DNA from: Stutzerimonas stutzeri
GTDB taxonomy: Bacteria > Pseudomonadota > Gammaproteobacteria > Enterobacterales > Pasteurellaceae
Reading direction: 5' to 3'
Assembly: GCA_901420285.1 (NCBI GenBank)
Contig: CABDVE010000001.1
Coordinates: forward strand, 1,240,001 to 1,304,000
DNA: 64,000 nucleotides
The translations under genes were made by a program, and so were the position numbers. The notes beneath the pieces were generated by a model. It was not told the origin of the DNA, did no database searches, and saw only the letters and a list, made by a program, of their open reading frames with translations. This document shows, one piece after another, positions 40,738-50,326 of the stretch. The stretch's first letter is position 1. Each line of letters starts with the position of its first letter.

Positions 40738-43125
40738 ATGAAATTTAGCGAACAGTGGGTAAGAGAATGGGTTAATCCGGCAATTTCGACCGAACAATTA
40801 TGCGAACAAATTACCATGCTCGGTTTAGAAGTGGACGGTGTGGAAAAGGTGGCGGGCGATTTTACCGGCGTGGTTGTCGGCGAAGTGGTCGAATGCGCGC
40901 AGCATCCTGATGCAGATAAATTACGCGTTACCAAAGTTAATGTAGGCGGCGAACGTTTATTGGACATAGTATGCGGTGCACCGAACTGTCGTCAAGGTTT
41001 AAAAGTGGCATGTGCCACCGAAGGAGCCGTGTTGCCGGGTGATTTTAAAATTAAGAAAACCAAATTACGCGGCCAGCCTTCGGAAGGGATGCTTTGCTCT
41101 TTCTCCGAATTAGGCATTGATGTTGAAGCTGATGGTATCATTGAATTGCCGCAAGATGCGCCGATCGGCGCGAACCTTCGCGAATATTTAAGTTTAGATG
41201 ATAAAGCGATTGAAATCAGTTTAACGCCGAATCGCGCGGATTGCTTAAGCATCGCCGGCATTGCACGTGAAATCGGCGTTGCGAATAAACAGCCTGTCAA
41301 TCCGCCACCTTTCAATGCGGTGCCCGTGGCGACGTCCGCTAAAGTAGCAATTGAATTGCAGGCGCCACAAGCCTGTCCGCGTTATTTATTACGCGTGGTG
41401 AAAAAGGTAAATGTAAAAGCCGCATCACCGATTTGGTTGCAAGAAAAATTGCGCCGCTGCGGCATTCGCTCAATTGATCCGGTAGTGGATATCACTAACT
41501 ATATTTTGCTTGAGTTAGGCCAGCCGATGCACGCATTTGATGCGGCAAAAGTGGCTCAACCGGTTCAAGTGCGCTTGGCTAAAGAAGGGGAAGAATTAGT
41601 ATTGCTAGACGGCACAACCGCAAAATTACGACCGAATACTTTGCTTATTGCAGACCAAAACGGTCCGCTAGCCATGGCGGGGATTTTTGGTGGACAAGCG
41701 AGCGGCGTTACTGCCGAAACCCAAGATGTGATTTTAGAAGCTGCATTTTTTGCCCCTTTGGCCATTATTGGCCGCGCAAGACAATATGGCTTACACACCG
41801 ATGCGTCACACCGTTTTGAACGCGGCGTAGATTTTGAGTTGGCACGTAACGCCATGGAACGCGCAACGGCCTTATTACTTGAGATTTGCGGCGGTGAAGC
41901 AGGGGAAATTAACGAGGCCGTCAGCCAGGAATTCTTACCTACAGTAAAAACCGTACGACTTCGTCGCGAAAAATTAGATGCTTTGCTCGGGCACCGCATT
42001 GAAACCGAAACCGTTACGGAAATTTTCCAACGTTTAGGTTTTAACGTTCAATTCGCTGATGATGTTTGGACCGTAACTTCAGCAAGCTGGCGCTTTGATA
42101 TTGAAATTGAAGAAGATCTCATTGAAGAAGTGGCGCGCATTTATGGCTATAACAGCATTCCGAATAACGCCCCGTTAGCGCATTTACGTATGCGTGAGCA
42201 TAAAGAAGCGGATCTGGACTTAGCGCGTATTAAGACCGCATTGGTGGACGCCGATTATCAAGAGGCGATTACTTACAGTTTCGTCGATCCAAAAGTTCAA
42301 ACTTTATTACATCCGAACCAAGCAGCATTAATATTGCCGAATCCGATTTCGCTAGAAATGTCGGCTATGCGCGTTTCCTTGCTCAGTGGCTTGCTCAATG
42401 CGGTGCTATATAATCAAAATCGTCAACAAAATCGTGTGCGTTTATTTGAAACCGGCTTACGTTTTATTCCCGATGCGAAGGCAGAATTTGGCGTGCGTCA
42501 AGAATTCGTGTTAAGTGCAGTCATTAGCGGCTCAGCCAAAAACGAAAGCTGGAACAGCAAAGCAGAATCGGTTGATTTCTTTGATTTAAAAGGTGATTTG
42601 GAAAGTTTGCTTTCTTTAACCGGTGTACGTGACGACATTCGCTTTGTGGCAAAAGCCTTTGACGCGTTGCATCCCGGTCAATCCGCCGCAATTGAATTAA
42701 ACGGCGAAGAAATTGGTTTTATCGGCACAATCCATCCGTTCATCGCACAAAAATTAGGTTTAAACGGTAAAGCGATTGTCTTTGAAATTTTATGGCGCGC
42801 TATTGCGAAGCGTAATCTAGTACAGGCCAAGGAAATTTCAAAATTCCCCGCCAACCGTCGAGATTTGGCGCTTGTAGTGGCAGACGATGTTGCCGCCGGC
42901 GATGTGCTTGAAGCTTGTAAACAGGCCGGTGGTGAGAAACTGACGCAGGTTAATTTATTCGACGTTTATAAAGGTATCGGCATACCGAACGGGGCGAAAA
43001 GTCTTGCCATCAGTTTAATCGTACAAGACAATCAAAAAACCTTGGAAGACGAGGATATTAATGCCGTTATTTCTGCCGTCTTAAATGAAGTTAAACAACG
43101 TTTTAACGCTGAATTAAGGGATTAA
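40738..43125 (+). CDS. pheT: Phenylalanyl-tRNA synthetase beta subunit PheT
   Basis: This 795-residue subunit carries tRNA-recognition and editing domains. It starts with the B1 domain ([14 protein letters not shown]), followed by the tRNA-binding EMAP-like fold ([25 protein letters not shown]), the B3/B4 editing region and the C-terminal anticodon-binding fold. Length equals the E. coli subunit. It follows pheS by 50 bases and precedes ihfA by 3. A repeat copy at 42397-42407 encodes Asn-Ala-Val-Leu. Confidence 0.98.
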   Translation: MKFSEQWVREWVNPAISTEQLCEQITMLGLEVDGVEKVAGDFTGVVVGEVVECAQHPDADKLRVTKVNVGGERLLDIVCGAPNCRQGLKVACATEGAVLPGDFKIKKTKLRGQPSEGMLCSFSELGIDVEADGIIELPQDAPIGANLREYLSLDDKAIEISLTPNRADCLSIAGIAREIGVANKQPVNPPPFNAVPVATSAKVAIELQAPQACPRYLLRVVKKVNVKAASPIWLQEKLRRCGIRSIDPVVDITNYILLELGQPMHAFDAAKVAQPVQVRLAKEGEELVLLDGTTAKLRPNTLLIADQNGPLAMAGIFGGQASGVTAETQDVILEAAFFAPLAIIGRARQYGLHTDASHRFERGVDFELARNAMERATALLLEICGGEAGEINEAVSQEFLPTVKTVRLRREKLDALLGHRIETETVTEIFQRLGFNVQFADDVWTVTSASWRFDIEIEEDLIEEVARIYGYNSIPNNAPLAHLRMREHKEADLDLARIKTALVDADYQEAITYSFVDPKVQTLLHPNQAALILPNPISLEMSAMRVSLLSGLLNAVLYNQNRQQNRVRLFETGLRFIPDAKAEFGVRQEFVLSAVISGSAKNESWNSKAESVDFFDLKGDLESLLSLTGVRDDIRFVAKAFDALHPGQSAAIELNGEEIGFIGTIHPFIAQKLGLNGKAIVFEILWRAIAKRNLVQAKEISKFPANRRDLALVVADDVAAGDVLEACKQAGGEKLTQVNLFDVYKGIGIPNGAKSLAISLIVQDNQKTLEDEDINAVISAVLNEVKQRFNAELRD

Positions 43126-43128
43126 CTT

Positions 43129-43428
43129 ATGACGCTAACAAAGATTGATATTACGGAATATCTGATTGAGAAATATCAGTTACAAAAATCGGAAGCTAAA
43201 AGTTTGGTAGATAACTTTTTTGAAGAAATTCGTCTATCCCTTGAATCCGGTAATAAAGTGAAATTATCGGGTTTCGGTAGCTTTGAATTACGTGACAAAT
43301 CTTCCCGCCCGGGACGTAATCCCAAAACCGGTGAAAGCGTAGCGATTTCAGCACGTCGTGTCGTTGCATTCAAACCGGGACAAAAACTACGAGCTCGAGT
43401 GGAAAAAGCGATTAAGAATAATCAATAA
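43129..43428 (+). CDS. ihfA: Integration host factor alpha subunit
   Basis: This 99-residue DNA-bending protein pairs with IHF-beta. It has the HU/IHF fold with [20 protein letters not shown] and the DNA-arm signature [26 protein letters not shown]. It begins 3 bases after the pheT stop, the conserved pheST-ihfA operon. The alpha identity follows from RDK and PKTGE features and from the position. Confidence 0.97.
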   Translation: MTLTKIDITEYLIEKYQLQKSEAKSLVDNFFEEIRLSLESGNKVKLSGFGSFELRDKSSRPGRNPKTGESVAISARRVVAFKPGQKLRARVEKAIKNNQ

Positions 43429-43517
43429 AATAGCCGGAAAAAGCGCGGTTATCTGCGGGGGTTATGCATTTAAATGCATAAAACGATTGCCGATTAGAAG
43501 CATAAATTGATGTGCCC

Positions 43518-43559
43518 AAATAGCACCGCATTGGAACCGCCTCCAATGCGGTGTTATTT
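43518..43559 (+). repeat. AATGCGGTGCT hairpin 6 (beyond ihfA)
   Basis: AAATAGCACCGCATTGGA (43518-43535) pairs with 43542-43559, with one mismatch (right arm AATGCGGTGTT), loop ACCGCC, followed by T-rich sequence. It lies 90 bases past the ihfA stop and about 75 bases before nlpC. Confidence 0.9.
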
Positions 43560-43634
43560 TATGAGAGTAATTTCCGCGTTGTATATTTCGGTTATTTGGA
43601 TCATACTTTTTTATTTATATGTCGAGATAAGAAA

Positions 43635-44126
43635 ATGAAATTTATCAATAGCTTTTTATGTTTTTTTGTAAGTATGCTGTTATTCGCCTGTTCCTCAAAC
43701 CGTTTCGGCGGGGAGGACTATGCCATTAATTATAAAGGCAGTATTAATGATCCGATTATGGCAATCACCTTGTTGAGCGAACAGCAATATGATTGGGCGG
43801 GCACGCCTTATGTATTAGGCGGGCAGTCGCGCAAGGGAATTGATTGTTCGGGATTTGTACAAAAAACTTTTATGGATCGCTTTAACATTGCGCTTCCACG
43901 CACCACAAAAGAGCAAGCTCATCACGGCAAATTAGTGCATAAAGAAGAGATTCAGACTGGCGATTTAGTATTTTTTAAAACTGGACTTGGGCCGAACGGT
44001 TATCATGTGGGGATTTATGTGAAAGAGGATAAATTTTTGCATGCCTCAACGAAAGGCGGGGTAATTTATTCTTCCATGAACTCACCGTTTTGGTCGAAAA
44101 CCTTCTGGCAGGTGAGACGAATCTAA
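43635..44126 (+). CDS. nlpC: NlpC/P60-family lipoprotein
   Basis: This 163-residue outer-membrane lipoprotein is a peptidoglycan endopeptidase of the NlpC/P60 family. Signal peptide and lipobox LLFAC (Cys19). The catalytic triad is C71 (GIDCSGFV), H124 (GYHVGIYV) and H136 (FLHAST). A longer frame opens at 43551 inside the hairpin repeat; the ATG at 43635 is preferred because it begins the signal peptide. Position after ihfA matches E. coli and H. influenzae nlpC. Confidence 0.92.
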   Translation: MKFINSFLCFFVSMLLFACSSNRFGGEDYAINYKGSINDPIMAITLLSEQQYDWAGTPYVLGGQSRKGIDCSGFVQKTFMDRFNIALPRTTKEQAHHGKLVHKEEIQTGDLVFFKTGLGPNGYHVGIYVKEDKFLHASTKGGVIYSSMNSPFWSKTFWQVRRI

Positions 44127-44135
44127 TCGGAATTA

Positions 44136-44170
44136 AAAAAGTGCGGTTGAGCAAATCAGCCGCACTTTTT
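44136..44170. terminator. Imperfect USS-pair terminator between nlpC and the DUF4198 gene
   Basis: AAAAAAGTGCGG and CCGCACTTTTTT form the stem, with TTGA/TCA pairing inside. The left arm holds an exact USS (44139-44147); the right arm differs by one base. It serves both convergent genes. Confidence 0.85.
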
Positions 44171-44186
44171 TTCTTTAATGTTTTTT

Positions 44187-45020
44187 TTAATGATGATGCT
44201 CAGGCTTCGGCGGTAGTTTGGCTAGTCCTTTGCCCACCGGCAAAATCAAGGTGGAGTAGCTTGCGGATTGTTGGCAAACCGTTTGATCGGCAAATGGCGT
44301 TTTATGAATCACTTTGATTTTCCAGATTCCTTCAATTAACGGAATAATATTCACGCGACCTTGGCTATCGGTTTTACCGGAAAAACCTTGTGGTTCGCGA
44401 TGTCCGGTTGACGCCTCCAAATCTTTTACAACCACCGTATCTGCCGTTGCGATCACTGTTTCGCCGGCAAGAGGCATATCGTTATAAAAAATTTGAACAG
44501 GGAAAGGCTCGCCCACTTTGACTTTACTCGGATCTTTCAACGGTACGATTTCAAGCGGCAATCCCACACGGGTCATCGCCATATCAGCATTTACAGGCTG
44601 TTTTCCAACATTCACTAAGCCTTTGCCGAACATTTGGGTTTGTTCGCAATAAACCGCGTTCGGTGTATTTGGCAAATTATCCATTTTCCAACCTTCGGCA
44701 TTTTGCGACCAAAAGGTCGGTTGATAAGTTGCGGTTACCCAATAAGAACCCGCTTTTAACGGTTTTTCGGATTGATATTGATAATTCTCGCCGGTTTGTA
44801 GCAAGGTTTGTTGTTCGCCATCTTGATTAATCATCTTCAGTGGCGCAAAAATGTGCAAACGCGCTTCCGGAATTTTCTCTACATAGGGATAATCGCCATA
44901 AGCCAGTTCTGCTTTTAAAACCGTATCCGCTTTTAATTGCGATGGTGCGGCAACCCAAACTTCATGCGCTTGAGCTGTGCCGGCAAGGAGTAATAATCCC
45001 GCAATAAATGTTTTTTTCAT
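44187..45020 (-). CDS. DUF4198 periplasmic protein, possible NikK-like nickel-uptake component
   Basis: This 277-residue protein has a signal peptide ([18 protein letters not shown]) so that the mature protein starts HEVWV, and it ends EHHH. The fold (DUF4198, GmpA/NikK relatives) includes additional components of ECF-type nickel transporters such as NikK. The C-terminal part has carboxypeptidase-regulatory-like strands ([16 protein letters not shown]). No nikLMQO genes are adjacent, so a nickel role is inference supported only by the urease operon elsewhere in the window. The ATG at 45020 has AGGAAAG; a frame opening at 45113 runs through the promoter. Confidence 0.75.
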   Translation of the reverse strand: MKKTFIAGLLLLAGTAQAHEVWVAAPSQLKADTVLKAELAYGDYPYVEKIPEARLHIFAPLKMINQDGEQQTLLQTGENYQYQSEKPLKAGSYWVTATYQPTFWSQNAEGWKMDNLPNTPNAVYCEQTQMFGKGLVNVGKQPVNADMAMTRVGLPLEIVPLKDPSKVKVGEPFPVQIFYNDMPLAGETVIATADTVVVKDLEASTGHREPQGFSGKTDSQGRVNIIPLIEGIWKIKVIHKTPFADQTVCQQSASYSTLILPVGKGLAKLPPKPEHHH

Positions 45021-45088
45021 GTGTTCTTTCCTTTTAAAAATACGTTGAAATAAATGGTAGAAAGTAAATCTTGGAGAGTAGGCGTAAA

Positions 45089-45129
45089 AGTATAGGGAAA
45101 AGCGGGCGTACATTGAAATACTATTTCAA
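45089..45129 (-). promoter_or_regulatory. Promoter and palindromic operator upstream of the DUF4198 gene
   Basis: On the minus strand TTCAAT and TATACT (45089-45094) are 17 bases apart. TTGAAATA-C-TATTTCAA (45113-45129), a perfect 8+1+8 palindrome, covers the -35. It is not a Fur or NikR consensus that I recognise. Confidence 0.45.
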
Positions 45130-45143
45130 GGAATAATTAAATT

Positions 45144-45159
45144 TGTGAGGATGATCACA
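45144..45159. promoter_or_regulatory. CRP-binding site upstream of the DUF4198 gene
   Basis: TGTGA-GGATGA-TCACA fits the CRP core TGTGA-N6-TCACA exactly. Its centre is about 70 bases upstream of the start point predicted from the promoter, a position seen for class I activation. Confidence 0.65.
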
Positions 45160-45255
45160 AAAGCGCAGTGGGTTCTTCATACATTTTAACCAAAGAATCG
45201 TTCATATTGTTGCGCATTGTCTCGCTAAATTGAGGTACAAAAAGTTGAGGTGTAA

Positions 45256-45298
45256 AAATAGCACCGCATTGGACTGCTTCCAATGCGGTGCTATTTTG
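45256..45298. repeat. AATGCGGTGCT hairpin 7 (beyond uspE)
   Basis: AAAATAGCACCGCATTGGA (45256-45274) and its exact complement (45280-45298) form a perfect 19-bp stem with loop CTGCT. It lies 90 bases past the uspE stop on the minus strand. Confidence 0.92.
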
Positions 45299-45387
45299 AG
45301 TAAAGAATCGGGAAGAGCAAAATTGGTTCAGACTCGCTCAACCTGCGTCATTTCAAGTTGATGCAATAATCTATCGGGCAATTAATC

Positions 45388-46311
45388 TTATTTTTTGGAC
45401 GGTTTAATCGCAAGCAAATTACAGCTTAATTTGCTGATGACGTGTTCAGCGGTGTTACCTAAAAGCGCTGCGGATAACCCCGTGCGTCCGACGGTGCCGA
45501 GAATGACAAGTTCCGCTTCAATTTCTTTTGCGACTTCGGGAATGACCTCTTCAGGGAAACCCTCGCGTACATGGGTGTGATCTTCATCGATCGCGAATTT
45601 TTGGCGAAGCGCTTTCATATTGATTAAATGCTGACCGCGAATGCCGTTTTCATAACTCGAAGTGTTAAATTCCGGTAAATCAATCGCCATATTAATTGGC
45701 GTAACGGGGTAGGCTGCAACAAGGTGAACGTTACCACGGTTGAGATTTTCGGCCAATGACATACCGGTTTCGACTAATTCTTGGTTAAATTTGTCTTGGT
45801 ATTCTTGTTCACCGGATACGTTTACCGCAATGAGAATTCGACGTTGGTGTTTCCAGTCGCCGTCACGCACGATAAGCACAGGCACCGGGCATTTACGCAA
45901 TAATTGCCAATCCACCGGCGTGAAAATCAGCGAGGTAAAACTTTCTTCGTTTTTAGTATATTTCACAACGAGATCGTAGTCGTTTTTTTCTACATCTTCA
46001 CGAATGCCTTCTGCTTCATTGCTGTTCCAAACAATGTGAGATTCAAATTCAATTTGGGGATCGGCGTATTTATCTAAATAAAATTGCACCGCTTGACGAT
46101 GTTGTTCAATGGCGGTTTTATGCATTTCTTCGCGTTCTTCGGAAGAAAGCAGGGCGGACATTTCGTAAGATAAATCGTAAACGGCGAGAAGCGTCGTGAT
46201 TTTCACTTTATCAACATTTTCTTGCTCTTTTACCAAACGTACGGCGCGGGCGAGAGCGTATTGTTTTTCATTGTCGGGATTGAGAACGACTAAGATATTT
46301 TTAAATTTCAT
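45388..46311 (-). CDS. uspE: Universal stress protein UspE
   Basis: This 307-residue protein has two tandem Usp domains (about 1-150 and 155-305), the second ending in LVILGTVGRTGLSAALLGNTAEHVISKL, the ATP-binding signature region. It matches UspE, and lies next to fnr as in E. coli. The ATG at 46311 (MKFKNILVV) has GGAGG 6 bases upstream; a longer frame opening at 46410 is rejected since it runs back into the fnr terminator. Confidence 0.93.
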   Translation of the reverse strand: MKFKNILVVLNPDNEKQYALARAVRLVKEQENVDKVKITTLLAVYDLSYEMSALLSSEEREEMHKTAIEQHRQAVQFYLDKYADPQIEFESHIVWNSNEAEGIREDVEKNDYDLVVKYTKNEESFTSLIFTPVDWQLLRKCPVPVLIVRDGDWKHQRRILIAVNVSGEQEYQDKFNQELVETGMSLAENLNRGNVHLVAAYPVTPINMAIDLPEFNTSSYENGIRGQHLINMKALRQKFAIDEDHTHVREGFPEEVIPEVAKEIEAELVILGTVGRTGLSAALLGNTAEHVISKLSCNLLAIKPSKK

Positions 46312-46390
46312 ATAACCTCCGTGATGGACGCCGATAGCATAAGAAAAAATGGATTCGATAACAAGGAATGAGCCCCGGAAAGTTGATATA

Positions 46391-46418
46391 AAAAAGCGTG
46401 AAAGTTTCACGCTTTTTC
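46391..46418 (-). terminator. Terminator after fnr
   Basis: AAAAAGCGTGAAA and TTTCACGCTTTTT form a 13-bp stem around a single G (effectively a small loop), directly past the fnr stop at 46419. It is flanked by A- and T-runs, so works both ways, and separates fnr from uspE. Confidence 0.85.
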
Positions 46419-47192
46419 CTATTCCGCCATGGTAATTTTAGTTTTGTTGGTACCGGTAAGTTCGACTAAGGCATTGATATCATTAATGATAATGTATTTA
46501 CCTTGTACAGAAAGTACGCCGAGTTTTTGAAAACGACCTAAAAGACGGCTGATTGTTTCCACGGTTAAACCGAGGTAATTGCCGATATCGCTACGTGTCA
46601 TAGTTAGTCGGAATTCTTTGGCTGAGAAACCGCGGGCAGAGTAGCGCTTGGACAGATTATAAATAAATGCGGCCAAGCGTTCTTCAGCATTCATTTTGGA
46701 AAGCAACAAAATCATTTCTTGATCACTTTTAATTTCGCTACTCATTAAACGAATAATTTGTTGGCGTAGTTTAGGCATTTTGCCCGCCAAGTCATCTAAA
46801 ATATCGAAAGGAATTTCACACACCATTGCCGTTTCTAAGGCCTGGGCAAAGCTTGGATGCTGCATATTGTTGATGGCATCAAAGCCCACGAGATCTCCCG
46901 GTAAATGGAAAGAAGTAATTTGTTCTTCGCCGGCTTCACTGATTGTGTAGCTTTTAATGGTGCCGGAACGAATGGCATAAATTGAATTAAGCGAGTCGCC
47001 GGCTTTAAATAAGACTTGGGATTTTTGGATGGGTTTTTTACGTTCGATAATATTATCGAGTTGATCAAGTTCGTGTTCATTTAATGTGAAAGGAATACAT
47101 AGCTGGCTAATACTGCAATCCTGGCAATGGATAGCACAACCTCCTGATTGAACTCGGCGTCCTGCCTTAGTTTCTGAAACGAAATTTTTCAT
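46419..47192 (-). CDS. fnr: Oxygen-sensing regulator FNR
   Basis: This 257-residue CRP-family regulator switches gene expression under anaerobiosis with a [4Fe-4S] cluster. Cluster cysteines are C23, C26, C32 and C125 (three ahead of E. coli numbering), in the block [16 protein letters not shown]. The helix-turn-helix is [20 protein letters not shown] with the E..SR recognition residues. Length is near the E. coli 250. Confidence 0.97.
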   Translation of the reverse strand: MKNFVSETKAGRRVQSGGCAIHCQDCSISQLCIPFTLNEHELDQLDNIIERKKPIQKSQVLFKAGDSLNSIYAIRSGTIKSYTISEAGEEQITSFHLPGDLVGFDAINNMQHPSFAQALETAMVCEIPFDILDDLAGKMPKLRQQIIRLMSSEIKSDQEMILLLSKMNAEERLAAFIYNLSKRYSARGFSAKEFRLTMTRSDIGNYLGLTVETISRLLGRFQKLGVLSVQGKYIIINDINALVELTGTNKTKITMAE

Positions 47193-47274
47193 TTAGCCCT
47201 CAGATTTTATTTAAAAAATAATGTAAAATTGATCTAACGCAAGAATTTTAACACTAAATAGGCATTTTAAGAAG

Positions 47275-47373
47275 ATGGCAACGGAAAAATTAACGAAGAA
47301 AAGACTAGTACAAATTTTAATCATGTTATGTATTTTAATCGGTGCTTTTATTTGGCGATATTTTTTATCTTAA
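47275..47373 (+). CDS. Small hydrophobic protein, 32 residues
   Basis: An ATG at 47275 opens a 32-residue frame with a basic N-terminus (MATEKLTKKR) and one membrane segment (LVQILIMLCILIGAFIW), ending at TAA 47371-47373. It lies between fnr (divergent) and the tRNA gene, downstream of likely promoter sequence. The Shine-Dalgarno (AAGAAG) is weak and close. A single-span small membrane protein is plausible; no family is recognised. Confidence 0.5.
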   Translation: MATEKLTKKRLVQILIMLCILIGAFIWRYFLS

Positions 47374-47469
47374 ATAAACTGTTTTGTTTAAATTTAAATC
47401 AATCAATCAAAATCCTGAAATTTTTACTTGCTACGTGTTTCGATATACGTATAATCTCCGCGTTCCCAA

Positions 47470-47555
47470 GCCTGGGTGGCGAAATTGGTAGACGCAGCGG
47501 ATTCAAAATCCGCCGGTGAATAACCGTGTCGGTTCGAGTCCGACCCTAGGCACCA
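47470..47555 (+). tRNA. tRNA-Leu(CAA)
   Basis: An 86-base tRNA with encoded CCA (47553-47555). The acceptor stem is GCCTGGG/CCTAGGC with one G-U pair. The anticodon loop TTCAAAA gives anticodon CAA, reading UUG. The long variable arm (class II) fits leucine. The T-arm has GGTTCGAGTCC. A Rho-independent terminator follows. Confidence 0.97.
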
Positions 47556-47570
47556 AATCATTAAACATAG

Positions 47571-47596
47571 CCCCGCGTAACTCAACGCGGGGTTTT
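47571..47596 (+). terminator. Terminator after tRNA-Leu
   Basis: CCCCGCGT (47571-47578) and ACGCGGGG (47585-47592) form an 8-bp GC-rich stem with loop AACTCA, followed by TTTT. Confidence 0.93.
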
Positions 47597-47741
47597 GTAT
47601 TTAAACGTTGTTATATTATAACTATCAAATTTAAGCTCAAATTAATCTGAGAGGCGCGAATTTTTAAATGTGGGAGTGTCAGATCAGGTTTGATTTTCTA
47701 CAATTTATTACTATCACCGTGATATATTCAAGATAAATAGA

Positions 47742-47778
47742 AAGGGCGGAGTTCTATAGATTATAGAACTCCGCCCTT
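47742..47778 (-). terminator. Long hairpin beyond the PTS gene, probable operon terminator
   Basis: AAGGGCGGAGTTCTATA (47742-47758) and its exact complement (47762-47778) form a 17-bp stem with a 3-base loop. On the minus strand it is followed by TTTCTATTTA. It lies 72 bases past the stop of the EIIBC gene. Confidence 0.75.
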
Positions 47779-47850
47779 AAATTAATAGTCTAGATTTTTA
47801 GGGTCAGATCATTTTAACCCTACTTTTTGTTTATCTGCACTGAAATATTG

Positions 47851-49515
47851 TTACATTTTCGGAATTTCAACGCCGGAAGAGAGTAGGTCTTGAATATCCG
47901 ATTTCAGTACATCGGCTTTTGGTCCGTAAATAGCTTGAATGCCCGTACCTTTAACAATAAAACCCATTGCGCCTGCTTGTTTCCAAGCTATTGCATTGCC
48001 CACCAGCTCAGGGTTGTGAACGGTGATACGTAAACGGGTCATACAAGCATCCACCTCGGCAATATTGTTGCGTCCACCAAGAAGGTTGATGATTTGTACC
48101 ACTTGCGCACTGGCATTAGCGACTTTTTTCTCCTCAGTAGGGGCTTCATCAGTGCCTTTCGCATCGTAGTTGCCGTTGCGACCGGTGGTGGCTAAGTTGA
48201 GTTTCTTAATCATGAAATTCGCAATTAAGAAGGTCGCGACCGCAAACACACCGGATACCCAAATGAAGTTGATAAGATCCATGCCGATGCCCGCTTTAAT
48301 CGCCATTGGCGTACGGGTTAAAAACTCAATGTTACCGAATGAGTGAACGCGTAAGTTCACAATATCTGCCATGGCAAATGCGCAACCTTGGATAACCGCA
48401 TAAACAAGGTAAAGCGGTAGTGCAACGAACATAAACATATATTCGATAGGTTCTGTTACGCCGGTTAAGAACACGGCAAGGGCAGAAGAAAGGAAAATCC
48501 CTTTGTAGATGGTTTTCTTATCTGGATCAACGTTCATGTACATGGCGAGCGTAATTCCCATTAGAATACCGCTTGAGCCGATCATTTGACCCACTTTAAA
48601 GCGCGCAGGTGTTACGGTTGAGAGGAGTTCGTTATATTGTGTCATATTGCCCGCGTCTTTCAGGTTGATTAAATCACTGATCCAAGCGAGCCATAATGGG
48701 TCTTGTCCGAATACTTGTTTGCCTTGTTGCATACCGGTTAAGAATTCATAGGTACCGCCCAATGAGGTGTAGTTCATCGGAATGGTGAGCATATGGTGTA
48801 AACCGAAAGGCAGTAAAAGACGTTCTAATGTGCCGTAAACAAAAGGAGCAAGGATAGGTGCGGAGTCTTGTGAGTTGGCAATCCATTCGCCGAAATGATT
48901 GATTCCGGTTTGTACCACCGGCCAGAACACCGCCAACACTAACGATACTAAAACGGAACGGTAAATGACTACGAATGGCACAAAGCGTTTACCATTAAAG
49001 AAGGTAAGTACTTCAGGCAGTTTGCGGAAATTGTAGTAGCTGTTAAAGGTGGTAGCCCCTACAAAACCGGCAATGATCCCTACAAATACCCCCATGTTTA
49101 ATGCAGGTTGTCCAAGGATATTCACAAAGTAGTTGGCTACCGGAATGTCACCTACCAAGATGGTGCTGACATGGGCATTCGGATCGGTCAGCATTTCAAT
49201 TTTTACGCCGAAGAAGTGACCGGTAATTAAGTTGATTAAAATAAAGGCAAGGCCTGCGGCAAACGCACCACCTGCACGCTCATTCGCCCAACTGCCACCA
49301 ATGGCTAAAGCAAATAACAAATGCAGGTTACCGATAATGCCCCAACCGATTTGCGCGATGATATTACCTACACGCGCCAGCCATTCGACATCACTAATTA
49401 ACGGTAATGAGTTACCGATACTCACCATTAAACCTGCAGCAGGCATCACGGCAATCACCACCATCAGGCATTTGCCGAATTTTTGCCAAAATTCAAAACT
49501 GAGCAATTTTTTCAT
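47851..49515 (-). CDS. PTS glucose/maltose-type EIIBC transporter
   Basis: This 554-residue phosphotransferase permease imports and phosphorylates a sugar, probably maltose or a related glucoside given its neighbours. The IIC domain (about 1-430) begins LLSFEFWQKFGKCLMVVIAV and has LPFGLHHMLTIPMNYTSLGG. The IIB domain (about 470-550) carries the phosphocysteine in VDACMTRLRITV. No IIA domain is attached, so EIIA-Glc from elsewhere must donate phosphate. The sequence reads much more like streptococcal MalT-type permeases than enterobacterial MalX (from memory). AGGAGA precedes the ATG. Third gene of the operon. Confidence 0.88.
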   Translation of the reverse strand: MKKLLSFEFWQKFGKCLMVVIAVMPAAGLMVSIGNSLPLISDVEWLARVGNIIAQIGWGIIGNLHLLFALAIGGSWANERAGGAFAAGLAFILINLITGHFFGVKIEMLTDPNAHVSTILVGDIPVANYFVNILGQPALNMGVFVGIIAGFVGATTFNSYYNFRKLPEVLTFFNGKRFVPFVVIYRSVLVSLVLAVFWPVVQTGINHFGEWIANSQDSAPILAPFVYGTLERLLLPFGLHHMLTIPMNYTSLGGTYEFLTGMQQGKQVFGQDPLWLAWISDLINLKDAGNMTQYNELLSTVTPARFKVGQMIGSSGILMGITLAMYMNVDPDKKTIYKGIFLSSALAVFLTGVTEPIEYMFMFVALPLYLVYAVIQGCAFAMADIVNLRVHSFGNIEFLTRTPMAIKAGIGMDLINFIWVSGVFAVATFLIANFMIKKLNLATTGRNGNYDAKGTDEAPTEEKKVANASAQVVQIINLLGGRNNIAEVDACMTRLRITVHNPELVGNAIAWKQAGAMGFIVKGTGIQAIYGPKADVLKSDIQDLLSSGVEIPKM

Positions 49516-49525
49516 GTATGTTCTC

Positions 49526-50317
49526 CTACAATGTAAGCTCGACTTCCAAACCGAAATGGTCGGAAACTACCGGTTTATTTTTGCCATTAAAAACCACCTG
49601 ACTCGATAAAACCCTTTTTGCTTGATTTAAAAAAATATAATCTAAGCGTTTTTCTTCACTGTGGCCTTTCCAGCCATCAATCGCTTTTTCAACAGTAATC
49701 CCACTATCTTTCTGTTCCGCCATCTCAAAAGTATCAAGTAAACCGAGAGATTTAATTTTCTGATAAGCGTTTGAAGCGCTGATTGCATCCGTATTGAAAT
49801 CACCCATCAAAATTTTAAGATTTCGGCTTTGGCTGCGTTCTACGATATTGCGAATGTTGTCCAGTTGATTTTCACCTGCGCAATTCGGCAAGTTGATATG
49901 GCAGGAATAACAATCTACAAGTTGGCCTTGATATTCCACGGTTAAGCCAATAATTTTGCGAGAGAGTATAGAATCGAGGCGCTGATGTTGGCTGCAATAA
50001 AAAGCATCCACGTCATAAACCGGCAAGCGAGTTAAAAAGGCGATGCCTTCGTCATATTTATCGTAGCCAATATGTGAATTGCTCCAAAATAGCGAATATT
50101 TTTGTGTCACTCGTTGATTGATTTTATTCAGTAACACAACGCCATAGTTATCTTGCTTTAATGCTTGTGAAATTAGGGGAGCTGACATTAATTGATTCAC
50201 CTCTTGTAGGGCTACGATGTCGTAGCCCTTTTCAACAATGGTGTCGGCAATGATGTCGATTTTTTTCGCTTGGTTATCTTCTAACCAAGCGTGTACATTA
50301 AGGGTGAGTAGTTTCAT
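49526..50317 (-). CDS. Endonuclease/exonuclease/phosphatase (EEP) family protein
   Basis: This 263-residue protein has the DNase I-like fold: LLTLNVHAW, VALQEVNQ (Glu metal ligand), MGDFNTD (Asp/Asn) and VSDHFGLEVEL (His). The family hydrolyses phosphoesters of nucleic acids, lipids or sugars; the substrate here is unknown. Placement between the glucanotransferase-phosphorylase and the PTS gene, with 9- and 10-base gaps, suggests a sugar-phosphate or regulatory role. AAGGGGAA precedes the ATG. Confidence 0.82.
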   Translation of the reverse strand: MKLLTLNVHAWLEDNQAKKIDIIADTIVEKGYDIVALQEVNQLMSAPLISQALKQDNYGVVLLNKINQRVTQKYSLFWSNSHIGYDKYDEGIAFLTRLPVYDVDAFYCSQHQRLDSILSRKIIGLTVEYQGQLVDCYSCHINLPNCAGENQLDNIRNIVERSQSRNLKILMGDFNTDAISASNAYQKIKSLGLLDTFEMAEQKDSGITVEKAIDGWKGHSEEKRLDYIFLNQAKRVLSSQVVFNGKNKPVVSDHFGLEVELTL

Positions 50318-50326
50318 ACGTTCCCC

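Larger units (their letters stand above)
45021..45387. other. 367-bp gap between uspE and the DUF4198 gene
   Basis: From right to left it holds hairpin 7 (45256-45298), a CRP site (45144-45159), a perfect palindrome (45113-45129) and a probable promoter (-10 TATACT at 45089-45094 on the minus strand). The remainder (about 45160-45255) shows nothing recognisable. Confidence 0.6.
47556..47850. other. 295-bp spacer between tRNA-Leu and the maltodextrin locus
   Basis: It contains the tRNA terminator (47571-47596), two copies of GTCAGATCA (near 47678 and 47802) and a long hairpin (47742-47778). No open frame or integrase remnant is visible, and no copy of the tRNA 3' end was found at the far side of the locus near 55.0 kb. 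Confidence 0.5.

Noticed and set aside
43551-43634. Longer N-terminus of NlpC
   Set aside because: The frame starts inside the repeat hairpin and would put residues ahead of a clear lipoprotein signal peptide.
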